Source: Chthoniobacter sp.
Lineage (GTDB): Bacteria; Verrucomicrobiota; Verrucomicrobiia; Chthoniobacterales; Chthoniobacteraceae
NCBI GenBank assembly: GCA_021414005.1
Contig: JAIOPH010000035.1
Coordinates: 97,419-161,418 of the forward strand
Reading direction: 5' to 3'
DNA: 64,000 nucleotides
A program made the position numbers and the translations under genes. Position 1 is the stretch's first letter. Every line of letters starts with the position of its first letter. Below, one piece after another: positions 50,533 through 58,900 of this stretch. Below the pieces are notes generated by a model that was not told where the DNA came from, did not search any database, and worked only from the letters and a program-made list of their open reading frames with translations.

Positions 50533-51333
50533 CTAGTTGGCCCCGTGATTGGGATTTTCCTCAGGGGTGCGCGTCCATACGAATCTGATCTGCGGGACGG
50601 TGAAGTTTCCGGAGGGATTCAGCAGGTCTCGCACACCAACGGTCTCGGCGTGGCCGTCGAGAAATGTCAGCACACCCTGCCCGCTGTAGCGCTCGACGAA
50701 GGAACGCGCGGAAGTCTTAGGCTCGCCCTCGTAGCGCGGCAGGCCGGACATCGGCCTGACTTCGCCCGGTAGCCCCGACTCGAGGAAAGCGATGGTGCGC
50801 GCCGGCATGGTGATCTGGCTGAGCTTTGCCGCGTTCTTCAGCTTCGTGGTGGGATCCTTGCGCTGCAGCTTGGTATTCATCGCGAAGGCGAAATACGGAC
50901 GTTTGAGCCGCTTGGGGGCGGCCGGATACTTCGCGCCCGGCAGGAAAAGCAGGTTCCCCTTGGAATAGTAGGAGGTTCTATCGGGGAGGTAATCGCCGAC
51001 ACCTTTGTGTCCGACCATCCGGGGCAGCACATTGAACCACGCTTTCTCGCCCAATGGCCCGGAGGTTGTGGCCCAGGTGTTTCCCTCGGCAATGCTTTCC
51101 ATCGGAAAATCTCCGTCATTCTGCGCCGCGTAGGTCAGCAACGACGCGGTAACCTGCCGCATCCGGTCGAGCGCTTCCGCCTTGTTCGAGCGATTACGGA
51201 TCGAGGAGAAAACGGGAAAGGCAATCGCCGCCAGGACGAGCACGATCACCACCACGACAAGGATTTCCATCAGCGTAAAGGCCGCGCTACGACACGCGCC
51301 AGCCGAAGGGTTCCGGGGAGTTTCGCAACTCAT
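50533..51333 (-). CDS. Pseudopilin with prepilin cleavage/methylation motif
   Basis: 266 residues. The leader ends at the prepilin site SAAFTLMEILVVVVIVLVLA (Ala before Phe, Glu at +5), then a single helix and a globular head (RMRQVTASLLTYAAQNDGDF). The C-terminus has GVLTFLDGHAETVGVRDLL, the planctomycete-type H/D-G ending. Same general family as 28534-29208. It lies 12 bases after the DUF4956 gene on the same strand. Confidence 0.87.
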   Translation of the reverse strand: MSCETPRNPSAGACRSAAFTLMEILVVVVIVLVLAAIAFPVFSSIRNRSNKAEALDRMRQVTASLLTYAAQNDGDFPMESIAEGNTWATTSGPLGEKAWFNVLPRMVGHKGVGDYLPDRTSYYSKGNLLFLPGAKYPAAPKRLKRPYFAFAMNTKLQRKDPTTKLKNAAKLSQITMPARTIAFLESGLPGEVRPMSGLPRYEGEPKTSARSFVERYSGQGVLTFLDGHAETVGVRDLLNPSGNFTVPQIRFVWTRTPEENPNHGAN

Positions 51334-51345
51334 CGTTGGGGAAAA

Positions 51346-52050
51346 CTATTCGCTCATCACGAGACTGCTCGCCGCAGCGGTCAGGAGGATGCGGTTGTTG
51401 CCGTTGAGCTGCTGAAGCGCGGCGACGAAGGCTCCGGGATGGCTCTCGTCCTTGAGGGAAACGTTGTAGCGCAGCTCGGTCATCATGCCGGCCTGGATGG
51501 ACTCCACGGAGATGAGTTCGCGGTGGGTGAGGTATTGCTCGAAGCAAGCGTTGAAGGCCGTGTCGTAGTCCACGTCATTGGTCACGCGGATGCGCAGGAA
51601 GTGCGAGAGTCGCATCGGGGCAAAGACATCCGCTTTGGAAAAAATGTAGATGACCAGACAAACGAGGAGCGTGGTCACGGTGGCAAGTTCGTATTGCCGC
51701 GCGCCCACGCCGAGCCCGGCGGCCATGGCGAGAAAAATGAACCCGATGTCGCGCGACTGCCGCACGGAGCGGCGGAAGCGGATGATCGAAAACGCGGCGA
51801 ACATCCCGAAGGCCGTGGCCGAATCCCCACGCACCACCATGATGACCACGGAAACCACGGTGCCGAGGATGATGAGCGTGTGGACGTAGTCCTGCGAGTA
51901 ATCCGCGCCGCGATAAGTGCGTTTGTAGATGGCCGAGATGATGCACATCAGCACGAAACTCAATCCGAGGGCGAAGATGATCTCCGTCAGCGGAGGCACA
52001 TGTTGATCGAAACCAATGGTGCGGCGGACGAGTTCGGTGAGGTCGGTCAT
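51346..52050 (-). CDS. DUF4956 membrane protein
   Basis: 234 residues with four membrane helices in the first 150 residues (EIIFALGLSFVLMCIISAIY; IILGTVVSVVIMVV; the loop SATAFGMFAAFSIIRFRRSV; ATVTTLLVCLVIYIF). A cytosolic C-terminal domain of about 90 residues follows. The AFGMFAAFSIIRFR segment is the DUF4956 signature. DUF4956 genes are usually next to VTC-domain genes, as here (four bases downstream of 52055-52849), suggesting a membrane partner of a polyphosphate-type polymerase. Confidence 0.9.
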   Translation of the reverse strand: MTDLTELVRRTIGFDQHVPPLTEIIFALGLSFVLMCIISAIYKRTYRGADYSQDYVHTLIILGTVVSVVIMVVRGDSATAFGMFAAFSIIRFRRSVRQSRDIGFIFLAMAAGLGVGARQYELATVTTLLVCLVIYIFSKADVFAPMRLSHFLRIRVTNDVDYDTAFNACFEQYLTHRELISVESIQAGMMTELRYNVSLKDESHPGAFVAALQQLNGNNRILLTAAASSLVMSE

Positions 52051-52054
52051 GAGT

Positions 52055-52849
52055 TCAGGAAAAGACAGGGGCGGCCGGCGGTTGGGATTGGTGATTGAGG
52101 GAAGGCTGGGGCCTCAGCGGCGGACGCACGGCGGGATCACCGGCGGCCAGCGCATTGCAGTATTTGCTATAGCTCGCCAGGCGGCAGCCCGTGGTGCCTA
52201 GCATCCGCGCGAGCCAGTAGGGGACGGCACCGGTGCCTTTCACTTCCATTACGCTCTCTCCTTCGCGCAGGAGGAACTCGGAAAAGTTTCGGTCGTCCGG
52301 GACCGGAGTCAGGTCGTGCAGGCGATAGCCGATGCCAGTGTCGAAAGTAATGCGGAGATCCGAACCCGGATCGACGGAGGCGAGCGCCTCGCGGTCGTAG
52401 CGCATGCAGCAGACGGGGCGAAAGCGCCGCGTTGTCACCAAGCCGTGAACCTCCTCCGCCACGCGCGCCTCGGTCGGGCTCAGCGGCGCGGCCTCCAGAT
52501 CTCCCGCGCACAGCCGGAGCGCGGATGCGATCGGCAACTCCACGCGCCGCTTCACCACGCGCGAATCGCACTTATGTTTTACCTCCACAAAGGAGGTCGG
52601 CGTCACAGCCCCATCGCGGCTGCCATAGACCCGGACCCGCAGTTTGCGTCGGCTCCGTTGGCCGCGCATTTTCTCCCAGTAGCAATCGCGGTCCGTCGTG
52701 TCGTAGTAGAGGCTGATGATCGGGTAAACGCCGCCGGTCCCGGCATGCACATCGGGTCGCAAATGGGGGAGCAGTTCCGGCGCGAGCCTGGCCCGCTGCG
52801 CGGCGGAGATGACAAACTTCAGCTCAAAGCGATCGAGGCGGTTGGTCAC
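52055..52849 (-). CDS. VTC-domain (polyphosphate-polymerase-like) protein
   Basis: 264 residues from the GTG at 52847-52849 (reads TNRLDRFELKFVISAAQ); the frame extends upstream but that part is not conserved-looking. The VTC tunnel motifs are present: RFELKFVI, YYDTTDRDCYWEKM, RKLRVRVYG, SFVEVKHKC, and VMEVKGTGAVP near the C-terminus, with the basic Lys/Arg residues that line the triphosphate tunnel. The family includes ATP-dependent polyphosphate polymerases. A Pro/Gln tail follows. Cytoplasmic; paired with the DUF4956 membrane protein. Confidence 0.88.
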   Translation of the reverse strand: MTNRLDRFELKFVISAAQRARLAPELLPHLRPDVHAGTGGVYPIISLYYDTTDRDCYWEKMRGQRSRRKLRVRVYGSRDGAVTPTSFVEVKHKCDSRVVKRRVELPIASALRLCAGDLEAAPLSPTEARVAEEVHGLVTTRRFRPVCCMRYDREALASVDPGSDLRITFDTGIGYRLHDLTPVPDDRNFSEFLLREGESVMEVKGTGAVPYWLARMLGTTGCRLASYSKYCNALAAGDPAVRPPLRPQPSLNHQSQPPAAPVFS

Positions 52850-52959
52850 GAGAAAATGGGGGAGGGGAGGGAGCGGTGAGGGTGAAAAGTGTGACGGCGC
52901 AAAGCGGCGGTGATCGTTTCCAAAATCCCACACCCCGCAAGTTCCAACCATCGCCGCGC

Positions 52960-55122
52960 TCAATCTCCGCCAAAAAACTTCTTAAACGAGCGGAAGATGC
53001 TCTGCGGCACGGTACGTTTCGGTTCCTCCCGCGGCGTCTCGGCGATGACCCCGCCCTGATGCACCCCGCACCTTTCGCCCGGCACGCGGGTCTCCGGGAG
53101 CTCGGCCTCATACGAAGTTCCCGCGCGGTCGCAGCCCGTCGTCGCCAGTTGATTGGACACGGAGCAGATCGTGACCCGGCGCAGCGGCACCGGCGACTGG
53201 AAAGCGCGCGCCGGATAACGCTGCGGCGACGCCGCGTTCATCACGTCCACCCACACCGGCAGCGCCAGCGCCGCGCCATAACCCCGCGGCGCGATCGTTG
53301 CCGGCGTGTCCAGCCCCACCCACACCCCGCAGGTCAGCGAAGTCGTGTAACCCACGAACCACGCATCGTGATAATCGTCGTTCGTCCCTGTCTTACCCGC
53401 CGCCGGTTTGGTAAAACCGAGTTTCTGCGCACTCGCCGCCGTCCCACGCTCGATCACCTTGGTCAGCGCGCCCGTCACCATCCAGCTCACCGCCGGGTCC
53501 AGCGGCTGCGTCTGCACATGTGCGGCGCGATAAATCGGCTCCCCGTCCGCATCGTCGATCCGCTCAATGATATAACTCTGCCGCCGCGTCCCGTTGTTCG
53601 CGAAGACCGAATACGCCGAAGTCACTTCCAGCACGTTCGCCTCCACCGCGCCCAGGTAAGCCGCCGGCAGCTTCGGCACGTCATCGATCCCCATCGACGC
53701 CGCCACGCGTGCCACTTCATCCAGTCCCGCGCGCTCCCCCACGCGCACACTCATCGTGTTGCGCGAATGAATCAGCCCCTCTTCCGCGCGCATGTTGCCC
53801 TTGTACGTGCCATCCGAGTTTCCCGGCGTCCAATTCGCGGCCCCGCGAATCTCCCCGTGACCAATCGGCCCGTCATCCACCAGCGAACCCGGCAGCATCC
53901 CTTTCCCGAAGGCCGCCGCATACACGAACGGCTTGAACGTCGAGCACACCTGCCGCGTCGGTGGCGACGCGATCGCGCGGTTATACTGGCTCTCCGAGAA
54001 ATCCCTCCCGCCCACCAGCGCGCGAATCCCGCCCGTTGCGTTATCAATCACCACCAAGGAACCTTGGAGATAGGGCGGTGCCAGTTGCGCGGCTTTCGCT
54101 TCCGACGAAAAGTCCGCCTTCTTCGGGTGCTTGTAGCCCGGCTTTGCCTCGATCTTCCGCAGTTGCACATCCAGCGCCTCCTCGGCCTTCTTTTGCAACA
54201 CAGGGTCAATCGTTGTGTAAATCTTCATTCCGCCGTTCTCCTTCTGCCCATCGGTCAGCAGTTCATCCAGCTCCCGGATCACCAGATCCATCGCGTAGTT
54301 CTCCTGCGCCGCAAAAGGCCTCTTCTTCGCCAGCGCGATCGCGCCGTCCCTCGCTTTGTCCGCCTCGCCTTCCGAGATTTTTCCCAACTTCACCATCCGC
54401 TCCAGCACCGCGTTTCGCTGCGCCAGCGCGCCTTTGAGATTTTTGAAAGGGGAGAAGTGTGACGGTGCCCGGATGATCCCCGCGATCAGCGCCGCCTCCC
54501 CCAGCGAAAGCTCCGACGAGTGTTTGCCAAAGTACGTCTGGCTCGCCGTTTCGATGCCATAAACCGTCGCCCCGAAATAAATCCGGTTCACGTATGCCTC
54601 CAGAATCTCCTCCTTCGAGAAATTCTGCTCGATCCGCGCCGCCACAAACGCCTCCAGCAGCTTGCGGTGAATACTTTTCCGCGTCCCGAGACCCGTCGGG
54701 TAGCTATTGCGTGCGAGCTGCTGGGTCAATGTGCTCGCGCCCTCCTTCGCCGAACCGTGCGTCAGATTCCGCACCACTGCCCGCGCGATACCGAGTGGGT
54801 CCACCCCGCGGTGCGAGTAAAAGCGCGAGTCCTCCCGCGCCAGTAGGGCCTTTGTGAAATAGGGCGACACCTCCGAAAGCCTCACCGTCACCCGATTCTC
54901 CCCCTGCAAGCGCGAGTAGAGCTTTCCATCCACGTCGAAAACCGCCGACCGCTCCGACATCTCCTTGATTTGATGCATGTCGAAAGTCGAAGCCCAGAAC
55001 CCGTAGGTCACCCCCACCACCGCCAGCACCAAAAATCCCGCCAGTCCGCACCACAGCAGCCTCCGCCGCCACGGCTTCCTGGCGCGCGATCGGTTCCTGG
55101 ATGAGCGGGACGGCTTAGCCAC
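52960..55122 (-). CDS. Class A penicillin-binding protein (PBP1-type)
   Basis: 720 residues. A basic N-terminus and one membrane anchor (LLWCGLAGFLVLAVVGVTYG) lead to a GT51 transglycosylase domain with EDSRFYSH at 97-104 and GASTLTQQLARN. A transpeptidase domain has STFK at 394-397 (active Ser394), SRN at 453-455 and KTGT at 577-580. It polymerises glycan strands from lipid II and cross-links stem peptides at the outer face of the inner membrane. It starts the minus-strand run that continues with VTC, DUF4956 and pseudopilin genes, though a 110-base gap follows it. Confidence 0.95.
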   Translation of the reverse strand: MAKPSRSSRNRSRARKPWRRRLLWCGLAGFLVLAVVGVTYGFWASTFDMHQIKEMSERSAVFDVDGKLYSRLQGENRVTVRLSEVSPYFTKALLAREDSRFYSHRGVDPLGIARAVVRNLTHGSAKEGASTLTQQLARNSYPTGLGTRKSIHRKLLEAFVAARIEQNFSKEEILEAYVNRIYFGATVYGIETASQTYFGKHSSELSLGEAALIAGIIRAPSHFSPFKNLKGALAQRNAVLERMVKLGKISEGEADKARDGAIALAKKRPFAAQENYAMDLVIRELDELLTDGQKENGGMKIYTTIDPVLQKKAEEALDVQLRKIEAKPGYKHPKKADFSSEAKAAQLAPPYLQGSLVVIDNATGGIRALVGGRDFSESQYNRAIASPPTRQVCSTFKPFVYAAAFGKGMLPGSLVDDGPIGHGEIRGAANWTPGNSDGTYKGNMRAEEGLIHSRNTMSVRVGERAGLDEVARVAASMGIDDVPKLPAAYLGAVEANVLEVTSAYSVFANNGTRRQSYIIERIDDADGEPIYRAAHVQTQPLDPAVSWMVTGALTKVIERGTAASAQKLGFTKPAAGKTGTNDDYHDAWFVGYTTSLTCGVWVGLDTPATIAPRGYGAALALPVWVDVMNAASPQRYPARAFQSPVPLRRVTICSVSNQLATTGCDRAGTSYEAELPETRVPGERCGVHQGGVIAETPREEPKRTVPQSIFRSFKKFFGGD

Positions 55123-55221
55123 GGGCAGATTTTCGCATTTGGGATTTGGTATTTAGCAGTCGGGAACCTGAGGCCGAAGATCGCTTTTACTAAATACAAA
55201 ATGCTAATTCCTAAATGCCAA

Positions 55222-55596
55222 ATGCTCATCGACGTCCTTTCCCTCTTTCCAAATATCGCCGCCGCCCCGCTCGCCGAGAGCATCCTTGGCCGAGCCCAGG
55301 AGCGCGGCCTCATCACCATTCGCTCCCACAACCTTCGCGACTGGGCCACCGACAAGCACCGCACCACTGACGACACCCCCTACGGCGGAAGTCAGGGCAT
55401 GGTCATGAAATGCGAGCCGATCTTCGCGGCGGTGGAGGAGCTGCGCGGTGATCGGAGTTCGGAGTTCGAGAAAGCATCGCTGCCGATTCCGCCGAAGGAT
55501 CTCCCATCTCCGATCTCGGATCTCCGCGCTGCCAGGTTATTCTCCTCTCCCCCGCCGGCCGCCCTTTTACCCAGCGCGTCGCTGAGGAGCTGGTGA
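55222..55596 (+). CDS. trmD: TrmD N-terminal part (frameshifted gene)
   Basis: From the ATG at 55222: MLIDVLSLFPNIAAAPLAES, RSHNLRDWATDKHRTTDD and TPYGGSQGMVMKCEPIFAAV, the N-terminal half of tRNA (guanine-37-N1)-methyltransferase. After EELR (55446) an 86-base stretch of repeat-like GATC/GGAG sequence puts the rest out of frame. The frame then runs to a TGA at 55594-55596 with a nonsense tail. The frame holding VILLSPAGRPFTQR, which should follow, is only open from about 55452. TrmD is usually essential, so a sequencing or assembly error, a programmed shift, or true loss with a second copy elsewhere are the options. Confidence 0.85.
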   Translation: MLIDVLSLFPNIAAAPLAESILGRAQERGLITIRSHNLRDWATDKHRTTDDTPYGGSQGMVMKCEPIFAAVEELRGDRSSEFEKASLPIPPKDLPSPISDLRAARLFSSPPPAALLPSASLRSW

Positions 55597-56009
55597 AAGT
55601 CCCTCACCTCATCCTCCTCTGCGGGCACTATGAAGGCGTCGATCAGCGCGTCATTGATCACCTCATCGACGGCGAACTTTCCATCGGCGACTACGTCCTC
55701 ACCAATGGCGCGCTCGCCGCCGCCGTTGTTATCGACGCCCTCGCCCGGCTCCTTCCGGGCGTCCTCGGCGATGCCCAAAGCGCGCCTGACGACAGCTTCT
55801 CCAGTGGTCTTCTCGAGTTCCCCCAATACACCCGTCCCGTGGAATTCCGCGACTGGCGCGTTCCCGATGTCCTCCTCAGCGGACACCACGCCGAGATCGC
55901 GAAATGGCGGCGGCAAAAAGCCCTCGAAAAAACTCAGCGCGTTCGCCCCGATCTGCTTGCGGGAAAATCCGAAATCCGAAATTCCAAATCCGAAACAAAT
56001 CCGCAATGA
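55593..56009 (+). CDS. trmD: TrmD C-terminal part (frameshifted gene)
   Basis: The second-frame continuation, shown here from the GTG at 55593 that overlaps the upstream TGA (GTGA). It reads KVPHLILLCGHYEGVDQRVI, ISIGDYVLTNGALAAAV, LLEFPQYTRPVEFRDW and VLLSGHHAEIAKWRRQKAL: the trefoil-knot SAM site and C-terminal domain of TrmD. If translation really restarts here the knot strand VILLSPAGRP would be lost, so a working enzyme would need the frameshift to be bridged. The last residues (SEIRNSKSETNPQ) are encoded by a repeat. Confidence 0.85.
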   Translation: MKVPHLILLCGHYEGVDQRVIDHLIDGELSIGDYVLTNGALAAAVVIDALARLLPGVLGDAQSAPDDSFSSGLLEFPQYTRPVEFRDWRVPDVLLSGHHAEIAKWRRQKALEKTQRVRPDLLAGKSEIRNSKSETNPQ

Positions 56010-56108
56010 CAGAAATCAGAAAGCGCCTGCGCGCCGCACCCCGCCCGCTTCCGTCCTTTTCCCTTTGATGAAACTTCAAATTTGTTTCGGATTTGGAATT
56101 TCGGATTT
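55972..56108. repeat. 29-bp perfect inverted repeat of AAATCCGAA units
   Basis: 55972-56000 is the exact reverse complement of 56080-56108. Both are built from AAATCCGAA-like units (GGATTTGGAATT on the right). The left arm encodes the last codons and stop region of the TrmD C-terminal part; the right arm ends 12 bases before the ABC ATPase start. The 79-base centre has no gene. Strong hairpin potential between the two genes. Confidence 0.88.
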
Positions 56109-56120
56109 GGAATTTTCCGC

Positions 56121-56927
56121 ATGATCCTGAACGTCCGCGACCTCACCATCCAGCGCGGCCCCGTCCGCATCCTCGACCGCCTCACTTGGAGCGTCGAACC
56201 CGGTCAGCACTGGGTCATCCTCGGCGCCAATGGCTCTGGAAAAACCTCCCTCCTCAGCGCCCTCACCGGTTACCTTTCGCCCACCAGCGGCACCATCACC
56301 GTGCTCGGCCAGACCTTTGGCGAAAGCGACTGGCGCGAACTCCGCACCCACGTCGGCCTCGTCAGCTCCAGCATCCGCCAGATGATCCCCGACCACGAAC
56401 CTGCCCTCACCACCGTCATCTCTGGCCGCTACGCCATGATCGACTTCTGGGGCCGCACCACCCCTGCCGATCGCACTGCTGCCCGACGACTCCTCCACCA
56501 GGTCGAGGCCAAGAAACTCGCCGACCGACCCTGGGGTGTCCTCTCTCAAGGCGAACGCCAGCGCGTCCTCATCGCCCGCGCCCTCATGGCCCGCCCGCCT
56601 TTGCTCATCCTCGATGAACCCTGCGCCGGCCTCGACCCACTCGCCCGCGAACACTTCCTCGCCTTCCTCCAGCGCCTCGGCACCCAGCCCCAAGCCCCCG
56701 CGCTCATCTTCGTCACCCACCACGTCGAGGAAATCATCCCCCTCTTCACCCACACCCTCCTCCTCCGTGCCGGTCGCCTCCTCGCCGCCGGCCCCGCCCG
56801 CCGCGTCCTCACCTCCGCGCACCTCGCCAAGACCTTCGCCACCCCCCTCCGCCTTCTCCGCCGCGGCCCCCGCTACACTCTCACCGTCTCCCAGCGCACC
56901 AGCGGAACGAACACAAAGTCTGACTAA
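56121..56927 (+). CDS. ABC transporter ATPase, single domain
   Basis: 268 residues from the ATG at 56121 (MILNVRDLTIQRGPVRILDR); the frame upstream is repeat. Walker A GANGSGKT at 35-42, signature VLSQGERQRV, Walker B LLILDEPCAGLD and switch His in VTHHVEEI. The WVILGANGSGKTSLL pattern and the long C-terminal part (about 210-268) resemble ModF/YlmA-like ATPases, which are often not tied to a nearby permease. No permease gene is adjacent. It follows the split trmD. Confidence 0.88.
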   Translation: MILNVRDLTIQRGPVRILDRLTWSVEPGQHWVILGANGSGKTSLLSALTGYLSPTSGTITVLGQTFGESDWRELRTHVGLVSSSIRQMIPDHEPALTTVISGRYAMIDFWGRTTPADRTAARRLLHQVEAKKLADRPWGVLSQGERQRVLIARALMARPPLLILDEPCAGLDPLAREHFLAFLQRLGTQPQAPALIFVTHHVEEIIPLFTHTLLLRAGRLLAAGPARRVLTSAHLAKTFATPLRLLRRGPRYTLTVSQRTSGTNTKSD

Positions 56928-56972
56928 CTCCCAGTTGGGAGTTTCGCATTGCTGACGAAAGCTCGCTCTGGC

Positions 56973-57411
56973 TCAGGGCGCTTGTTGCCCGAGCCAGGGC
57001 GCGACCTTTTCCACCCAGCGTGCGGCGTGTTCGCGCAGGCCGGGACCGCTGAAGTGAACGCCCTTGCCGCCATTCTCGCGGAGCTGATCTTTTAGCGCGT
57101 CGGTATCGGGGCCTGCGAGGGCGAGGCCTTCCTGCCAGAGCGCGGCCTGCGCGGCGCGAATGTCGGGTGAGGCTTCATCGCCGGGCACATGATAGCTGCA
57201 ACTGCCGACCGTGGTCGGTCGAGTTAATGAACTCGCGCCCATTCCACTTTAGCGAATCAATGGCCCCGGCGAGCCGGGCCGTCGTGGTGATGACGATCTC
57301 GGAAGATTCGGCCCGCGCACGGATCGTCGCGTTGCCGTCAGGAAGATCGGAGCACCGCACCGCCAGAGGTGCGAGGAGCAGGGCGGCGAGGGTGAGGAGG
57401 GCGCATTTCAT
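56973..57411 (-). pseudogene. Fused remnant of two exported proteins (one an SGNH-esterase tail)
   Basis: The first frame starts MKCALLTLAALLLAPLAVRC, an intact signal peptide, then WNGREFINSTDHGRQLQ, a motif seen at the start of exported verrucomicrobial/planctomycete sugar-related proteins; it stops at 57175. The other frame, entering near 57190, reads SYHVPGDEASPDIRAAQAAL and ends GKGVHFSGPGLREHAARW, the C-terminal catalytic-His part of an SGNH/sialate O-acetylesterase-type enzyme. A deletion most likely joined the start of one gene to the end of another. Not functional as a whole. Confidence 0.7.
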
Positions 57412-57489
57412 ACGGAGGTCATCGGACGGCCGAAGCCAGCAGAAGCGTGCGGAGCCTGTAAGTGCTTGCTGATTTAGTATACGTCGCGG

Positions 57490-58872
57490 TCAAGGCGACG
57501 CGTTCACACCTTTTAGGTTTTCCTTTGGCGGCAATTTGTCGCCACCGATACTCTTGCGCCACTTAGTCCAATCAGCCTGGAGTTGCTTTACCCGCTCGGG
57601 TTGATCCGGAGCAAGATTGTGGGTTTCGCCAATATCCTGGCTTAGGTCGTAGAGCCCGAGAACTGGGGTCTTCGCGTCCTTGTCGGGCATGGCAAAGGTC
57701 AGCTTCCACTGGCCTTCGCGAATCGCCCATTGCGGGCCATATTCCCAGCACAGCATCGGGTGCGGGGTGGTCTTGTCTCCGTTCAGGAAGGGCAGCAGGT
57801 TCACGCCATCGATCGGCCATTTAACGTCTGGCTCGACTCCGGCGAGCGCCAGCACGGTGGCGGTGATATCCATCTGAATAACAGGCTGCGTAAAGGTAGT
57901 GCCCGCCTTCAGCCGCCCTTTCCATTTCAGGAAAAATGGGACGCGAATACCGCCTTCCCAAGTCTCCCCCTTGCCACCGCGCAGGGGCGTGTTGAGCGAG
58001 GCGTTCGGGGCGTTACGAGTGATCGGCCCGCCGTTATCGCTGATGAAACAAATGAGCGTGTTCTCTTCAAGGCCCGTCTCGCGCACGGCGTTGAGCACCC
58101 GACCGATGGCTTCGTCCATCGCGCTGAGCATGGCGGCGTAGGTCCGGCGGCGCGTGTCCGCGATGCCCGCAAACTTCTGGAGATATTTCTCCGTGGCCTG
58201 GAGTGGCGTGTGGACGGCATTAAAAGCGAGGTAGAGAAAGAACGGATTTGTCGCATCGCGCTGATGTGCGATGAAGGCGGCAGCTTCGTCCCCGAAAGCC
58301 TCGGTGAGATAACGCTTCTCCCCGCTCGGTTCGAGATTGCGCAGGATCGGCGCGTTATATTCGCCCTTCCCATTGGGCTGAATGATGTATTGATGCCCGC
58401 CGCCGAGGAAACCGGAAAACTCATCGAATCCTCGTTTGAGGGGCTGGCACTGCTCATGTTCGCCCAGATGCCACTTGCCCACCAAGGCGGTGTGATAGCC
58501 CGATTTCTGCAAGTAGCCCGCGACCGTCGGCACGTCGGCGTTCATTCCGGGATGACCGGGGGGAATCCAATCAGAAACCCCGTCGCGCTGGTGGTAGCGC
58601 GCCGTCATCAACGCTGCCCGCGACGGACTGCACACCGTGCCGGTGACATAGCCATCGGTGAAACGGATGCCACCCGCCGCGAGCGCGTCGAGGTTAGGTG
58701 TGGGAATGTCGCTACATCCATGCGCTCCACAATCGGCATAGCCCATGTCATCCGCGACGATGAAAAGGATGTTGGGTCTCTTCGACAGCCCATCGGCAGC
58801 GTGCAGCGTGGAGAGGGCGAAGAGGGCCGTAATGGTAAATAGCGCGCGCTGATTTTTTCGGGGAGTAGTCAT
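57490..58872 (-). CDS. Secreted sulfatase, CSPSR motif
   Basis: 460 residues with a signal peptide (ALFTITALFALSTLHAADG). Sulfatase core: FIVADDMGYADCGAHG (Asp41/42), CSPSR at 81-85 in TVCSPSRAALMTARYH, GKWHLGEHEQC, and FISDNGGPITRNAPN for the second metal site. The N-terminal layout is that of arylsulfatase A/N-acetylgalactosamine sulfatase-like enzymes (S1 family). Formylglycine formation at Cys81 is expected. Last of four sulfatase genes in a row on this strand; a 28-base gap separates it from the previous one. Confidence 0.93.
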   Translation of the reverse strand: MTTPRKNQRALFTITALFALSTLHAADGLSKRPNILFIVADDMGYADCGAHGCSDIPTPNLDALAAGGIRFTDGYVTGTVCSPSRAALMTARYHQRDGVSDWIPPGHPGMNADVPTVAGYLQKSGYHTALVGKWHLGEHEQCQPLKRGFDEFSGFLGGGHQYIIQPNGKGEYNAPILRNLEPSGEKRYLTEAFGDEAAAFIAHQRDATNPFFLYLAFNAVHTPLQATEKYLQKFAGIADTRRRTYAAMLSAMDEAIGRVLNAVRETGLEENTLICFISDNGGPITRNAPNASLNTPLRGGKGETWEGGIRVPFFLKWKGRLKAGTTFTQPVIQMDITATVLALAGVEPDVKWPIDGVNLLPFLNGDKTTPHPMLCWEYGPQWAIREGQWKLTFAMPDKDAKTPVLGLYDLSQDIGETHNLAPDQPERVKQLQADWTKWRKSIGGDKLPPKENLKGVNASP

Positions 58873-58900
58873 GCCTAAGAGTTTAAAGGTTAGTGGTCGT

